From contig JAKLKB010000008.1 in the NCBI GenBank assembly GCA_023150835.1, positions 1 through 64,000 of the forward strand: a stretch of DNA of 64,000 nucleotides. Direction: 5' to 3'. Source of the stretch: Myxococcota bacterium (GTDB lineage Bacteria > Myxococcota_C > UBA6777). The notes below the pieces were generated by a model, which was not told the DNA's origin, searched no databases, and was given only the letters and a program-made list of their open reading frames with translations. The stretch's first letter is position 1. Each line of letters opens with the position of its first letter. Below, piece after piece: positions 18,231 through 26,696 of this stretch. A program made the position numbers and the translations under genes.

Positions 18231-18800
18231 GACTGACTTTAGCGATGGTCTGAGTGGGGTGTCACCCCATACGCGCCTTGTGTAGGAATGATGATCGCGA
18301 ACGAATGGCATGAGTTGGTCCAAGTGTTCGCGAACCGCCCGTGTATCGGGACATCGAGCAGCGAACGGAGATGCTCACACAACAACAGATGTTTGTATGA
18401 GCAGTGGTTCGAGCAAGGAACATCCGCTTTTTTGCGTTTTGTTTGCCTTTTTACGTACAAACGTGTTGTCTTTCCGACAGCACAGACGAAGTGTTCGAGT
18501 GTTCGGGGTGGGGGGCCAAACATCGCTTAACAAGGCGCGTGTGGGGCAACGCCCCACCAAATCCATTCCATCGCGTCCGTTCTATTCGGATGCCGAACCC
18601 GCGATCTGTGTAGACGATCACCGCCTCAATAATTCCTATTGTCGCGCTGCTCACCAAACCGTCGGCGCGCTTTCTTCGTCCGTCCGTTGTCTTGCGTTGA
18701 CAGGGTGCTGCGTGGGTGATACCTTCGCGACCTTCTTTTGTCGTGCGCGCCGCCGTTGAGCGCCCTCCATCTTACTTTCTTGACACGGAGATCTGACGCG
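18231..18800. other. Long intergenic region upstream of cysS
   Basis: This 570-bp region holds a ~300-bp inverted-repeat element (18254-18557) and the cysS promoter region. Small ORFs inside it look non-coding (skewed composition, no ribosome site). No tRNA cloverleaf is apparent. Confidence 0.5.
18254..18557. repeat. Inverted-repeat-bounded element, arms about 29 bp
   Basis: The left arm (18254-18282) reads GTGGGGTGTCACCCCATACG then CGCCTTGTG. The right arm (18529-18557) is its imperfect inverse, ACAAGGCGCG then TGTGGGGCAACGCCCCAC. Each arm is itself a GC-rich hairpin with a CCCC/GGGG stem like family D. About 245 bp of non-coding sequence lies between. No target duplication is clear. Confidence 0.6.
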
Positions 18801-20276
18801 ATGAGTTTGACCGTTTACAACAGCAAAACCCGCCAAAAGGAGCCTTTTGTCCCCCTCCAGCCCGGGAAGATCTTGATGTATGTCTGCGGGATCACGCCTT
18901 ACGATTACTCGCATATCGGTCATGCTCGATGCTACGTTGCTTTTGACGTGATCTACCGTTATCTCCGTTACGCGGGCTTTGAGGTCACTTATACCCGAAA
19001 CTACACCGATATCGACGACAAGATCATCAAACGCGCCCAAGAACGCGGCGTCGAAGCCGTCGATCTGGCCGCTGAATTCATCGAAGCCTACAAGGAAGAC
19101 ATGCAGGCCCTTCATGTCTTGCCTGCCAACCATGAACCCAAAGTCTCCGAAACCATCGCAGAGATCATTGAGATGGTCCAAACCATCCTCAAACGTGAGA
19201 TGGCTTATGTCGTCGATGGAGACGTCTACTTCCGCATTGATAGTATGCACGACTACGGCAAACTTTCGGGGCGAAACCTCGAAGAACTCCGCTCAGGCGC
19301 TCGTGTCGAAGTCGACACACGCAAAGAAAACCCCCTTGACTTCGCCCTTTGGAAGTCTGCCAAACCCGGCGAACCCGCGTGGGATTCTCCGTGGGGCAAA
19401 GGCCGACCCGGCTGGCATATCGAATGCTCCGCGATGAGCCAAAAATTTCTCGGAGATATCTTTGATATCCACGGCGGCGGAAAAGACTTGCTTTTCCCAC
19501 ACCACGAAAACGAGATCGCCCAATCCGAAGCCTGCACAGGTGGACACACACACGTCCGCTACTGGCTTCACAACGGTTTCGTCAACATCGACAACGAGAA
19601 GATGTCCAAATCTCTCGGCAACTTCTTCACGATCCGCGAAGTTCTTAAACTCTATCACCCTGAAACCTTGCGGCTTTTCTTGCTCAACACCCATTATCGC
19701 GGACCGATCAACTACTCTGACGTCAATCTCAACGAAGCCCGAAAACGTCTTGATTATTTCTATGAAACCATCCGCAATAGTCTCAAGATCCTGCAATCCT
19801 CTTGGGATGCCATCGAAAACAAAGCCATTGGCGATTTTGATCAGCACTTTTCTCCCGACCATCCGCTTCGACAGCGCTTTATCGAGGCGCTTGACGACGA
19901 CTTCAACGCTCCGAAAGCTATGGGAGAGATGAGCGACCTGTTTAGCCAACTGAATGCCCTCGCCAACCGTTCCCTTGGTTTGCCCGAAGAAACCAACGAT
20001 CGCTTGTTGCGAGATGGGTTGCGCTATGTCAAAGAATTCTCCCATGTTTTTGGCGTCTGGCTCGAAGATCCCGATGCTTATCTTTCCATGCCCCAAGGAC
20101 AAACCGCTGAACAAGCCCTAACACCCGAAAAGATCGAAGCATTGCTTGTGGAGAGAAAACAAGCCCGCGCTGATCGAAACTTCCAACGAGCCGATGATAT
20201 CCGCAAGCTGCTTGCGGAAAACAACATCGAGATCAAAGACGCTCCCGATGGAACGACTTGGAAGTACGCCAGCTAG
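18801..20276 (+). CDS. cysS: Cysteinyl-tRNA synthetase
   Basis: This class I aminoacyl-tRNA synthetase charges tRNA-Cys. The 491-residue product is full length. It has the early Cys of the zinc site in MYVCGITPYDYSHIGHAR, which includes the HIGH-type ATP motif (HIGH). WHIECSAMS and FPHHENEIAQSEA are the other zinc/substrate segments, and EKMSKSLGNF is the KMSKS loop. The anticodon-binding helical domain follows to the C-terminus. The ATG at 18801 has ACGGAG ten bases before it. A family D hairpin directly after the stop may terminate transcription. Confidence 0.97.
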   Translation: MSLTVYNSKTRQKEPFVPLQPGKILMYVCGITPYDYSHIGHARCYVAFDVIYRYLRYAGFEVTYTRNYTDIDDKIIKRAQERGVEAVDLAAEFIEAYKEDMQALHVLPANHEPKVSETIAEIIEMVQTILKREMAYVVDGDVYFRIDSMHDYGKLSGRNLEELRSGARVEVDTRKENPLDFALWKSAKPGEPAWDSPWGKGRPGWHIECSAMSQKFLGDIFDIHGGGKDLLFPHHENEIAQSEACTGGHTHVRYWLHNGFVNIDNEKMSKSLGNFFTIREVLKLYHPETLRLFLLNTHYRGPINYSDVNLNEARKRLDYFYETIRNSLKILQSSWDAIENKAIGDFDQHFSPDHPLRQRFIEALDDDFNAPKAMGEMSDLFSQLNALANRSLGLPEETNDRLLRDGLRYVKEFSHVFGVWLEDPDAYLSMPQGQTAEQALTPEKIEALLVERKQARADRNFQRADDIRKLLAENNIEIKDAPDGTTWKYAS

Positions 20277-20280
20277 TTAT

Positions 20281-20360
20281 CAAGACGCTGATCTCTTTGC
20301 CAATACGGGGTCAAGGGGGCCGTGACCCCTTGTGGGGCGTGGCGTCACACCCCACAAGAT
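20281..20360 (-). repeat. Family D composite hairpin element
   Basis: Read on the minus strand it has two nested hairpins of the D consensus (TGTGGGGTGT..CACCCCACA and GGGGTCACG..GACCCC), then CAAAGAGATCAGCG. It lies just after cysS and before a family A element. It is likely also a transcription terminator. Confidence 0.75.
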
Positions 20361-20371
20361 AAACCGAGATG

Positions 20372-20500
20372 TGTCATACGAAATCCGCTCATGGTGTGAT
20401 CGGAAGATGTAGGGGCAGCCCCCTGTGGCTGCCCAAGAACAGAACTACTGTAACAACTCGTGCCGACGTTTCGAACACACATCTCTCGGATTATCGTGTA
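20372..20500 (-). repeat. Family A element copy A1
   Basis: This ~129-bp element is bounded by TCATACGAAATCCGC on one side and CGGATTATCGTG on the other, an imperfect terminal inverted repeat. The central hairpin is TAGGGGCAGCCCCCTGTGGC followed by TGCCCAAGAACAG. It ends 30 bp before the first kinase start, so it may contain or displace the promoter of that gene. Confidence 0.75.
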
Positions 20501-20530
20501 AGTCCTCTCCTATTAAAAGCAGGAAAAGTC

Positions 20531-22564
20531 ATGGAAAAGCGTTCGTTGGCGCACTCCTCTGGATCTCTCGAAGGTGTCACTCTCGGCAAGTACCGTATCG
20601 AGCAGCGTGTTGGAGGAGGTGGGCAGGCGGTTGTGTACAAGGCCCTGCATCTCGAATTTCAAACCCCCGTTGCCATCAAGGTTTTGACGGATCGCGTCTC
20701 GCAAAGCGCGACTTTGCGCGAGCGCTTTAAGCGCGAGGCTCGGCTCCAATTCAAGCTCCAACATCCTCATATCGTCCGAGCCTTCGAGATCATCGAAGAG
20801 GACTCTCTTCTTGCGATCGTCATGGATTGGGTCGAAGGGGTAGATCTGGAGCGTTATCTTGCGACGCATCCACAGCCGCTTTCTCACGCAGAGATCGAGC
20901 GCTTGTTTGTGCCGGTCCTTTGGGCCGTAGACGAAGCCCACAAACAACACATCATCCACCGTGATCTCAAACCCTCGAATATCTTGTTGAGTGGTCCTGT
21001 GGGCCGCGAGATCCCCAAAGTGATGGACTTTGGGATCGCCAAAAGTCTCGAAGACGACAGCCAACACACCCAAACCAACGCGCTGCTCGGAACTCCCCAT
21101 TACATCGCCCCCGAACACGCAGCATCGAGCAAATACGTCGATCACCGCGTCGATATCTACGCCTTGGGTGTCACGTTGTACCAGATGCTTTGTGGGAGTT
21201 TGCCATTTGCTGGAAAAGATCTTGTGCAACTGATCACCGCGCACCTGACGCAAGATCCACCTCCGATGCGGTCGTGGGGTGCAGAAGTCTCCCCTCTTTT
21301 AGAACAAGTCGCTCGAAAAGCCCTCGAAAAGCGCCCCGAGGCGCGCTTTCAAAACTGCCATGACTTCGCAGAAGCCCTTGTCGCGGCCCTCCACAACGAC
21401 GAGGCCACCGCTCTCAGACACCTTCGCGGTACGCAGTCGATATCTTCTCCCCAAGTCTCCGCACAAGATGTCCTTCCTACAGGCGAAATGGACGCTTATG
21501 CGCATTCTCCAAACAGCCTTGTTTCGCTTGCTACCACCACCCCTGCCAAAGAGCCGTTGCCTTCCAAACAGCCCGATACATCGAGGTATGCCTCTTCTTC
21601 CAAACAGGCCGATATATCGGGGCATGCCTTTTCTTCCAAACAGGCCGATATACCGAGGCACGCCTCTTCTTCCAAACAGGCCGATATACCGAGGCGCACC
21701 TCTTCGCGTTTTGTGGCTGCTGGCCTGTTGGTTTTGCTCGCGGTGGCTGTGGTGATCGGGGTTGTTGAGATGCGTGTCGTCTCGAACTCTCGCTCCGAGC
21801 GGAGCAATCCCCCCGCTCCGACCCAACGTACAAACCAACCCCCCTCTCTCGTCCCCGCTGAAACATCCATCGCATCGGCGAAAAAGCCACCCTCCGAAAT
21901 GCCCATCGCATCGGCGAAAAAGCCACCCTCTGAAGCGCCCATCGCATCGACCTCGACGCCCGCAATTGAAAGGCCGAATGTACCGCCTATTTCAAAAGCA
22001 ACCACCGATAGCGCAACTGCTGCCGGAGTCTCGGGGAAAAACGCAACGCCTCTAGCGAAGGCCCCCGTCGTTGTGCGGCACCCGTCTGTTCGTAAACCGC
22101 CCTACAAGCCGAATCCGTACTTGTTGTTGCCCCCTGTTGAGGAAAAACATTTTTCATCCTGCCCAGATTGTTTGCATGCGTTTTGGCTGGCGCGTCGGTC
22201 TTTTCGCAAAGACGCCTGCAAAGAAAGGCCGCTTAAAGTCGCGGCACGACGGTGTGTTCGGCTGTGTAAACAGGACATGGATTTTTGTACGTCCTACGCG
22301 ATGAGCTTGCCTTACCTTTATCCTTCTGCGCTGCGGCGCGGTGGTTCCGAGACGATGGACGATCAGATCGACCGCTGTGCGCATAACCTTCTGCATAAGT
22401 TCAACGAGATATTATTGCAAAGCGGCTACCATTCGGGGGTTTCGTTGGCGCCTGAGCGTTGTGTGACGCGTTTTCGTAACCATATCCGAAGGCGTCTGGC
22501 CTCGCGAGGGCAAAAAAGCCGGTTTGCTTGGTCGCCGTTTGATCATTATCCCTACCTTCCCTAG
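20531..22564 (+). CDS. Transmembrane Ser/Thr protein kinase with Cys-rich C-terminal domain (first of tandem pair)
   Basis: This 677-residue Hanks-type kinase has a glycine loop VGGGGQAVVY (~27-36), catalytic-site Lys in VAIK (~50), HRDLKPSN (~143) and DFGIAKS (~166). The activation segment ends GTPHYIAPEHA, with His where most kinases have a second Gln/Glu. After the kinase (~300) comes a linker with 36-bp repeats, a transmembrane helix (~396-416), a Pro/Lys/Ser-rich periplasmic stalk, and a C-terminal domain from ~540. That domain has eight Cys: SCPDC, KDAC, RRCVRLC, FC, RC, RC. It is probably an extracytoplasmic ligand sensor with cytoplasmic output. ATG 20531 has AGGAAAA upstream. The next gene, 196 bp on, is a close paralogue. 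Confidence 0.92.
   Translation: MEKRSLAHSSGSLEGVTLGKYRIEQRVGGGGQAVVYKALHLEFQTPVAIKVLTDRVSQSATLRERFKREARLQFKLQHPHIVRAFEIIEEDSLLAIVMDWVEGVDLERYLATHPQPLSHAEIERLFVPVLWAVDEAHKQHIIHRDLKPSNILLSGPVGREIPKVMDFGIAKSLEDDSQHTQTNALLGTPHYIAPEHAASSKYVDHRVDIYALGVTLYQMLCGSLPFAGKDLVQLITAHLTQDPPPMRSWGAEVSPLLEQVARKALEKRPEARFQNCHDFAEALVAALHNDEATALRHLRGTQSISSPQVSAQDVLPTGEMDAYAHSPNSLVSLATTTPAKEPLPSKQPDTSRYASSSKQADISGHAFSSKQADIPRHASSSKQADIPRRTSSRFVAAGLLVLLAVAVVIGVVEMRVVSNSRSERSNPPAPTQRTNQPPSLVPAETSIASAKKPPSEMPIASAKKPPSEAPIASTSTPAIERPNVPPISKATTDSATAAGVSGKNATPLAKAPVVVRHPSVRKPPYKPNPYLLLPPVEEKHFSSCPDCLHAFWLARRSFRKDACKERPLKVAARRCVRLCKQDMDFCTSYAMSLPYLYPSALRRGGSETMDDQIDRCAHNLLHKFNEILLQSGYHSGVSLAPERCVTRFRNHIRRRLASRGQKSRFAWSPFDHYPYLP
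21566..21706. repeat. 36-bp in-frame tandem repeat inside kinase linker
   Basis: Four near-identical 36-bp units (core TTCCAAACAGGCCGATATAC) encode 12-residue units of the type SSKQADIPRHAS, between the kinase domain and the transmembrane helix. A second 36-bp duplication (IASAKKPPSE units) lies just beyond the helix at about 21870-21950. Confidence 0.9.
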
Positions 22565-22759
22565 TGCGTCGTGGCAGAAACGGCTCACCGCCTTGTGCTT
22601 TGCACAAAAGAACATCCTTCGCTCTAGCGCAAGTGCTTGGCAAGGCCCATGCTTTTTGGCATCCTGTGAACGATCGTTTGAGGCTGCACGTCCAACTCCG
22701 TTGCACCAAACGAATTCTGTATCTGGCGCGCTCACATCCAACGACAACGAGGCACAAAG

Positions 22760-24934
22760 ATGGGTTTCGCGGACAAGCTACAAGGCAAAACGCTCGGTAA
22801 ATACCGCATTGATGGCCTGATCGGAGATGGCGGTCAAGCCGTCGTGTACAAGGCTTGGCACGTCGACTTTGAGTCGTGGGTGGCGCTGAAGTTTCTTCAA
22901 GAACACGTCGCACAAAAGAGCGCGTTGCGCGAGCGCTTCAAACGCGAAGCGCGGCTTCAATTCAAATTACAACATCCCCATATCGTCCGCGTGATCGAGA
23001 TTATCGAAGAAGGTGAGCTGATGGGGATGGCGATGGATTGGGTCGAGGGGTGCGATCTGGAGCATTACCTCGAAAACAAAGGAACCCCCCTCAATGCCGA
23101 CGAACTTGCGCGATTGTTTTTGCCCGTCCTTGGGGCCGTTGGATACGCCCACAAACAACAAGTGATCCACCGCGATCTCAAACCCTCGAACATCTTGCTC
23201 GGTGGCCCTGTTGGGCAAGAGATCCCCAAAGTGATGGACTTTGGGATCGCCAAAAGCCTCGAAGATGAAAGCCAACACACCAAAACCAATTCCGTCCTTG
23301 GAACGCCTCATTACATCGCCCCCGAACAAGCCACCTCCAGCAAGTACGTCGATCACCGCGTCGATATCTACGCTCTCGGTATCTCGCTGTACCAGATGCT
23401 TACAGGGCATCTCCCGTTTGAAGGGCGTGATCTTCTTCAAGTTTTGGGGGCGCACTTGATGATCCCGCCGCCTGCTTTTGCAGAGTGGGGGGTGCATACT
23501 TCTCCCGGGCTGGAGGCTGTCGTGCAGCGCTCTCTTGCCAAAGATCCCGACCTACGCTTCCAAACCTGCGAAGAATTTGCGGTGGCCTTGATCGAACAGC
23601 TTCAGATGTATGCCATTCACCAAGGCTTGGCGACACCTCTCCCTCATTCGGCTGTTTTTGCTGCCCAAGGAGCCTTGTCGCCTGCCCCGTTGTCCTTGGC
23701 TTCTGCGCCGCTGTCTTTTTCTTCGACACCGCTGTCTTCGCCCAACGCTGCCGCGTGGAATACTCCTGCACCCTCGACAGCCTCCCTTCCTACAGGACAA
23801 TTCGCATTCATCCAAGCTGTTGCCGCTGGCGGACCAAGAACTCCTCCTTCCTCGGTCCATCAAAACCCGACGATCTTTCCTTCTGAAGGGCGAAAGCGCT
23901 CGTCTGCTCCGTTGCTGCTTCTGTTGCTTTTGGTGTTGTTTGCAGGGAGCGGTGGGTTGTATCTTGCGGAGCTCCTTCCTTTTCGTTCGCCTGCATCGTC
24001 TTCTTCGGGCACGGCTCCACAAACGCCTCACCCCCAACATTCGCCCCCCGCAAATCAGCTCTCTCCACATCCCGCTCTGGCCGTCAAAAACGCTGCGCTG
24101 AGTGCAACCCCCCCGCAAGATCGCAGCTTTGACCACTCCATCACCACACAAACTCCCTCGGCCCGTTCCACGCGATCCAGCGCAACGACTCCACGCAGTC
24201 GCTCGTCGTCTGCTTCGCCCGATCCATCGGCCCGTGCGCGTGCAAAGCGGTCTTCTCTTCGAAAGGTTCGACCCGCACGAAGCCGACGCGCTCCACCCCA
24301 TCCGCCCCAACGGCTCTCTCTGCCCATTTCTCCTCGTACCATACCGCAGCTCCCAAACGATGCGCCCGCAAAACGACCTGCTTTGCTTGCGCTATCGCCT
24401 ACGCCCTCGCCTTCACCGCGCCCGATCTTCGCCTCTTGCCAAGACTGCATCCAACAGCAAGTCCAACCCCACATCCAACGGCATAATTTTTATGAAAAAA
24501 CTTGCAACGCGGATATCCTTCAACTGAGTGCCAAACAGTGCGCCTCGGTTTGTCAGAAAGATCCTGCGCAGTTTTGTTTCCAATATGGCCGCCACAACGC
24601 CAACTTACATTTCCGCTACAATCCGCCTGCTTCGCTCTTTGTGGTGTGGCCTTGGTGGAACCAGAACCGATGGAAGATCCAAGCCTGCCGAAAGATCTTA
24701 CGTTTTGAATACGTTCATTTCTTTCCAATCCCCCTCTATCAGACCCGTGACTGGAAATCCTGCATCCGTCATTTCGATCAAGGAACCAAATCTGCGTTCC
24801 AAGCATGGCGCCAAACCAAGCTACCCAAATTCCCCCGATCCCCTCAAGATATCTCTCGTGGTTGGGATGATTTCCGCCGACGAGTCCAACGCCACAAACA
24901 ACGAATCGAAGACGCTTTGCCCTTCAAAGATTAA
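22760..24934 (+). CDS. Transmembrane Ser/Thr protein kinase with Cys-rich C-terminal domain (second of tandem pair)
   Basis: This 724-residue paralogue of the preceding kinase has high kinase-domain identity (shared RERFKREARLQFKLQHPHIV and IPKVMDFGIAKSLED). Key motifs are IGDGGQAVVY, VALK, HRDLKPSN (~136), DFGIAKS (~160) and GTPHYIAPEQA. A Ser/Pro-rich linker, a transmembrane helix (LLLLLLLVLFAGSGGLYLAE, ~383-403), a long Ser/Arg/Pro stalk and a C-terminal domain from ~555 follow. The same eight-Cys order is kept: SCQDC, KTC, KQCASVC, FC, AC, SC. Linkers are unrelated between the two, so the kinase and Cys domain are the selected parts. It ends 3 bp from the convergent lepB stop. Confidence 0.92.
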   Translation: MGFADKLQGKTLGKYRIDGLIGDGGQAVVYKAWHVDFESWVALKFLQEHVAQKSALRERFKREARLQFKLQHPHIVRVIEIIEEGELMGMAMDWVEGCDLEHYLENKGTPLNADELARLFLPVLGAVGYAHKQQVIHRDLKPSNILLGGPVGQEIPKVMDFGIAKSLEDESQHTKTNSVLGTPHYIAPEQATSSKYVDHRVDIYALGISLYQMLTGHLPFEGRDLLQVLGAHLMIPPPAFAEWGVHTSPGLEAVVQRSLAKDPDLRFQTCEEFAVALIEQLQMYAIHQGLATPLPHSAVFAAQGALSPAPLSLASAPLSFSSTPLSSPNAAAWNTPAPSTASLPTGQFAFIQAVAAGGPRTPPSSVHQNPTIFPSEGRKRSSAPLLLLLLLVLFAGSGGLYLAELLPFRSPASSSSGTAPQTPHPQHSPPANQLSPHPALAVKNAALSATPPQDRSFDHSITTQTPSARSTRSSATTPRSRSSSASPDPSARARAKRSSLRKVRPARSRRAPPHPPQRLSLPISPRTIPQLPNDAPAKRPALLALSPTPSPSPRPIFASCQDCIQQQVQPHIQRHNFYEKTCNADILQLSAKQCASVCQKDPAQFCFQYGRHNANLHFRYNPPASLFVVWPWWNQNRWKIQACRKILRFEYVHFFPIPLYQTRDWKSCIRHFDQGTKSAFQAWRQTKLPKFPRSPQDISRGWDDFRRRVQRHKQRIEDALPFKD

Positions 24935-24937
24935 TTC

Positions 24938-25627
24938 TTAGCGAAGAGATCTTCCGCTGCGTGACCAACGGATATCCCAATATGTCGCAGGATCACGCGA
25001 CCACAAGACGCGAACAGCGCGTGCGCGGAGGTTTTGGAGCGGGACCGAACCAAAAACACGGCTATCTGCGCTGTGATCGCGGTTATCACCCATCGCGAAA
25101 AAATGACCTTGGGGGATCGTTCGGGTTGGCATATCCCGAAGAAAAGGCTGGCTTGGGTCAAACTGCACGACATAACGGTGCTTTCCATTGGACTCAATGC
25201 GTTGGAGCCAACCGTCTTTTTGGAGCGCGGCGCTTTGTGGCAAAGGGGCACCGTTGCGCAAGATTACACCGTCTCGGATCGCCAAACGATCGCCTCCAAC
25301 GGCGATCACTCGCTTGAGCAAGAGTGTTTGTGGATCGCGTGGGTCCACAAACACAACGATATCCCCGTACGAAGGCGCAGATTGCGAAGAGAGTAGCCGA
25401 TCGGTAAAAGGAATCCGCAGGCCGTAGCTGTGTTGATAAGCCATCAAACGGTCGCCCGTGTAGACGCTCGGCTCCATCGAACCCGAAGGGACGTAGTAGG
25501 TCGCGGCGATCGAAGAACGCATCGCCAACGCCACCAGCAAAAAAACACCCAAGCTCAAGGCTTCTTTTAAAAAAGCTCGACATGACGAGAGGACGGGGGT
25601 ATTGGATGGGTTCGTTTGGGTCGTCAT
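24938..25627 (-). CDS. lepB: Signal peptidase I
   Basis: This membrane-bound serine protease removes Sec signal peptides. The 229-residue protein has one N-terminal transmembrane helix (LSLGVFLLVALAMRSSIAATY), then box B VPSGSMEPSV with nucleophile Ser50. Box D LLKRVIAVGGD carries the general base Lys105, and box E is GDNRDHSADSRVFG. It is shorter than E. coli LepB and has a single N-terminal membrane helix. The start at 25627 (MTTQ) has GGAGC upstream; a TTG start at 25672 would add 15 residues. It is convergent with the second kinase. A family A element lies in its upstream region. Confidence 0.93.
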   Translation of the reverse strand: MTTQTNPSNTPVLSSCRAFLKEALSLGVFLLVALAMRSSIAATYYVPSGSMEPSVYTGDRLMAYQHSYGLRIPFTDRLLSSQSAPSYGDIVVFVDPRDPQTLLLKRVIAVGGDRLAIRDGVILRNGAPLPQSAALQKDGWLQRIESNGKHRYVVQFDPSQPFLRDMPTRTIPQGHFFAMGDNRDHSADSRVFGSVPLQNLRARAVRVLWSRDPATYWDIRWSRSGRSLR

Positions 25628-25680
25628 TTTTTTTGCTCCATCGTTTCGGGTAATACGCAGTTTTTCGGCCAACTACGCCA

Positions 25681-25801
25681 CTCATACGATATCCGGGTGA
25701 TGTGTACACAAAGCATCATTCGTAGACGCCCTATAATCGGGCAGACACAGGGGTCTGCTCCTACATTTTTACGATCACACAACGAGCGGATTTCGTATCA
25801 T
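25681..25801 (+). repeat. Family A element copy A2
   Basis: This ~121-bp copy starts TCATACGATATCCGGGTGAT and ends GCGGATTTCGTATCA. The centre is a degraded hairpin (CGGGCAGACACAGGGG then TCTGCTCCTAC). It lies in the divergent space between lepB and the secreted duplicated-domain gene. Confidence 0.75.
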
Positions 25802-25918
25802 CCCCAAACAAACGGTGCGCTTTTTGGGTTTATTCCTGTCGTGCTGAATAACAGCGAAGAGCGTGCGTCCAAACCGCCCGAAGCTCGCGAGCCTTCTCAC
25901 AAAAAAAGGAGTTTTCTG

Positions 25919-26686
25919 ATGTTGTTACGAAATGGTTTTGCAAAGGCCGCTTTCTGGGTGGCGGTGGCTGTGGGGATCTTTGCTTGGGCGCAAGACGCTC
26001 AAGCCGATGTTCGTGATATCACGATGCAAGTTCATCTGCGCTATCTCAACGGTGCCTCGAAAAACTTTGCGTGGCGTCTGCGTTATTACCCCGCAACGGG
26101 CTTGTGCATCGGTCGAGTGGAAGACCGCGATGGTGTCGCCAACTTTGATGGCTCGTATAATCCCGTCACACGGCGATTTCGCCTCGTCAAGCATTATCCG
26201 TATCGCACCACAGGCCGCAAGCGTTATTACTACACAGGCACGCGCATTGGAAAACGCCGTGTATCGGGCGTTGCGCGGTTTGATTCTCATCTGGGTCGAC
26301 CTTATGCACGTTGGACGGCTACAGTATTGTTTTCGCGCTCGGTGTATCGCCCTGTATTCCGCAATATTCGACTGCGCGGCTTTTTGAGTTATCTCAACGC
26401 AAGCGAACCCAACAAAGCCTTCAAGTGGTCGCTGCGCTACGACAGCGGCTCGGGCATCTGTAACGGTACGGTGCGCGATCGCGACGGCTTCGCGACCTTC
26501 AATGGTACATACGACCACGCTTCCCAACGCTTTTATCTGGTGAAGCACTTCGTCGGTCGTGCCACGCAGCCAAACAAGTTCTACTACAAAGGGCGCATCA
26601 TCAATGGCCGCTTTGTTGGAACAGCGCACTTCGATTCCTTCTATGGGAGGATGTACGCGAGGTGGAGCGCCAACAAACGCTGGTGA
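25919..26686 (+). CDS. Secreted protein made of two tandem homologous domains
   Basis: This 255-residue protein has a signal peptide (AAFWVAVAVGIFAWAQDAQA, cleavage before DVRD). It is followed by two ~105-residue repeats. Each contains SYLN or RYLN, WRLRYY/WSLRYD, a Cys in GLCIGRV/GICNGTV, DRDGVANFDGSY/DRDGFATFNGTY, RLVKHY/YLVKHF, and ends ARFDSHLGRPYARW/AHFDSFYGRMYARW. Identity between halves is about half by eye. The single Cys in each half is conserved and could pair across halves. The fold is predicted beta-rich; no enzymatic motif is seen. RBS AAAGGAG is strong. Function unknown. Confidence 0.85.
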   Translation: MLLRNGFAKAAFWVAVAVGIFAWAQDAQADVRDITMQVHLRYLNGASKNFAWRLRYYPATGLCIGRVEDRDGVANFDGSYNPVTRRFRLVKHYPYRTTGRKRYYYTGTRIGKRRVSGVARFDSHLGRPYARWTATVLFSRSVYRPVFRNIRLRGFLSYLNASEPNKAFKWSLRYDSGSGICNGTVRDRDGFATFNGTYDHASQRFYLVKHFVGRATQPNKFYYKGRIINGRFVGTAHFDSFYGRMYARWSANKRW

Positions 26687-26696
26687 GCGTAGAGCA

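Noticed and set aside
18310-18759. 149-codon ORF upstream of cysS
   Set aside because: It runs through the inverted-repeat element, with no ribosome site and a skewed Ser/Cys/Arg composition.
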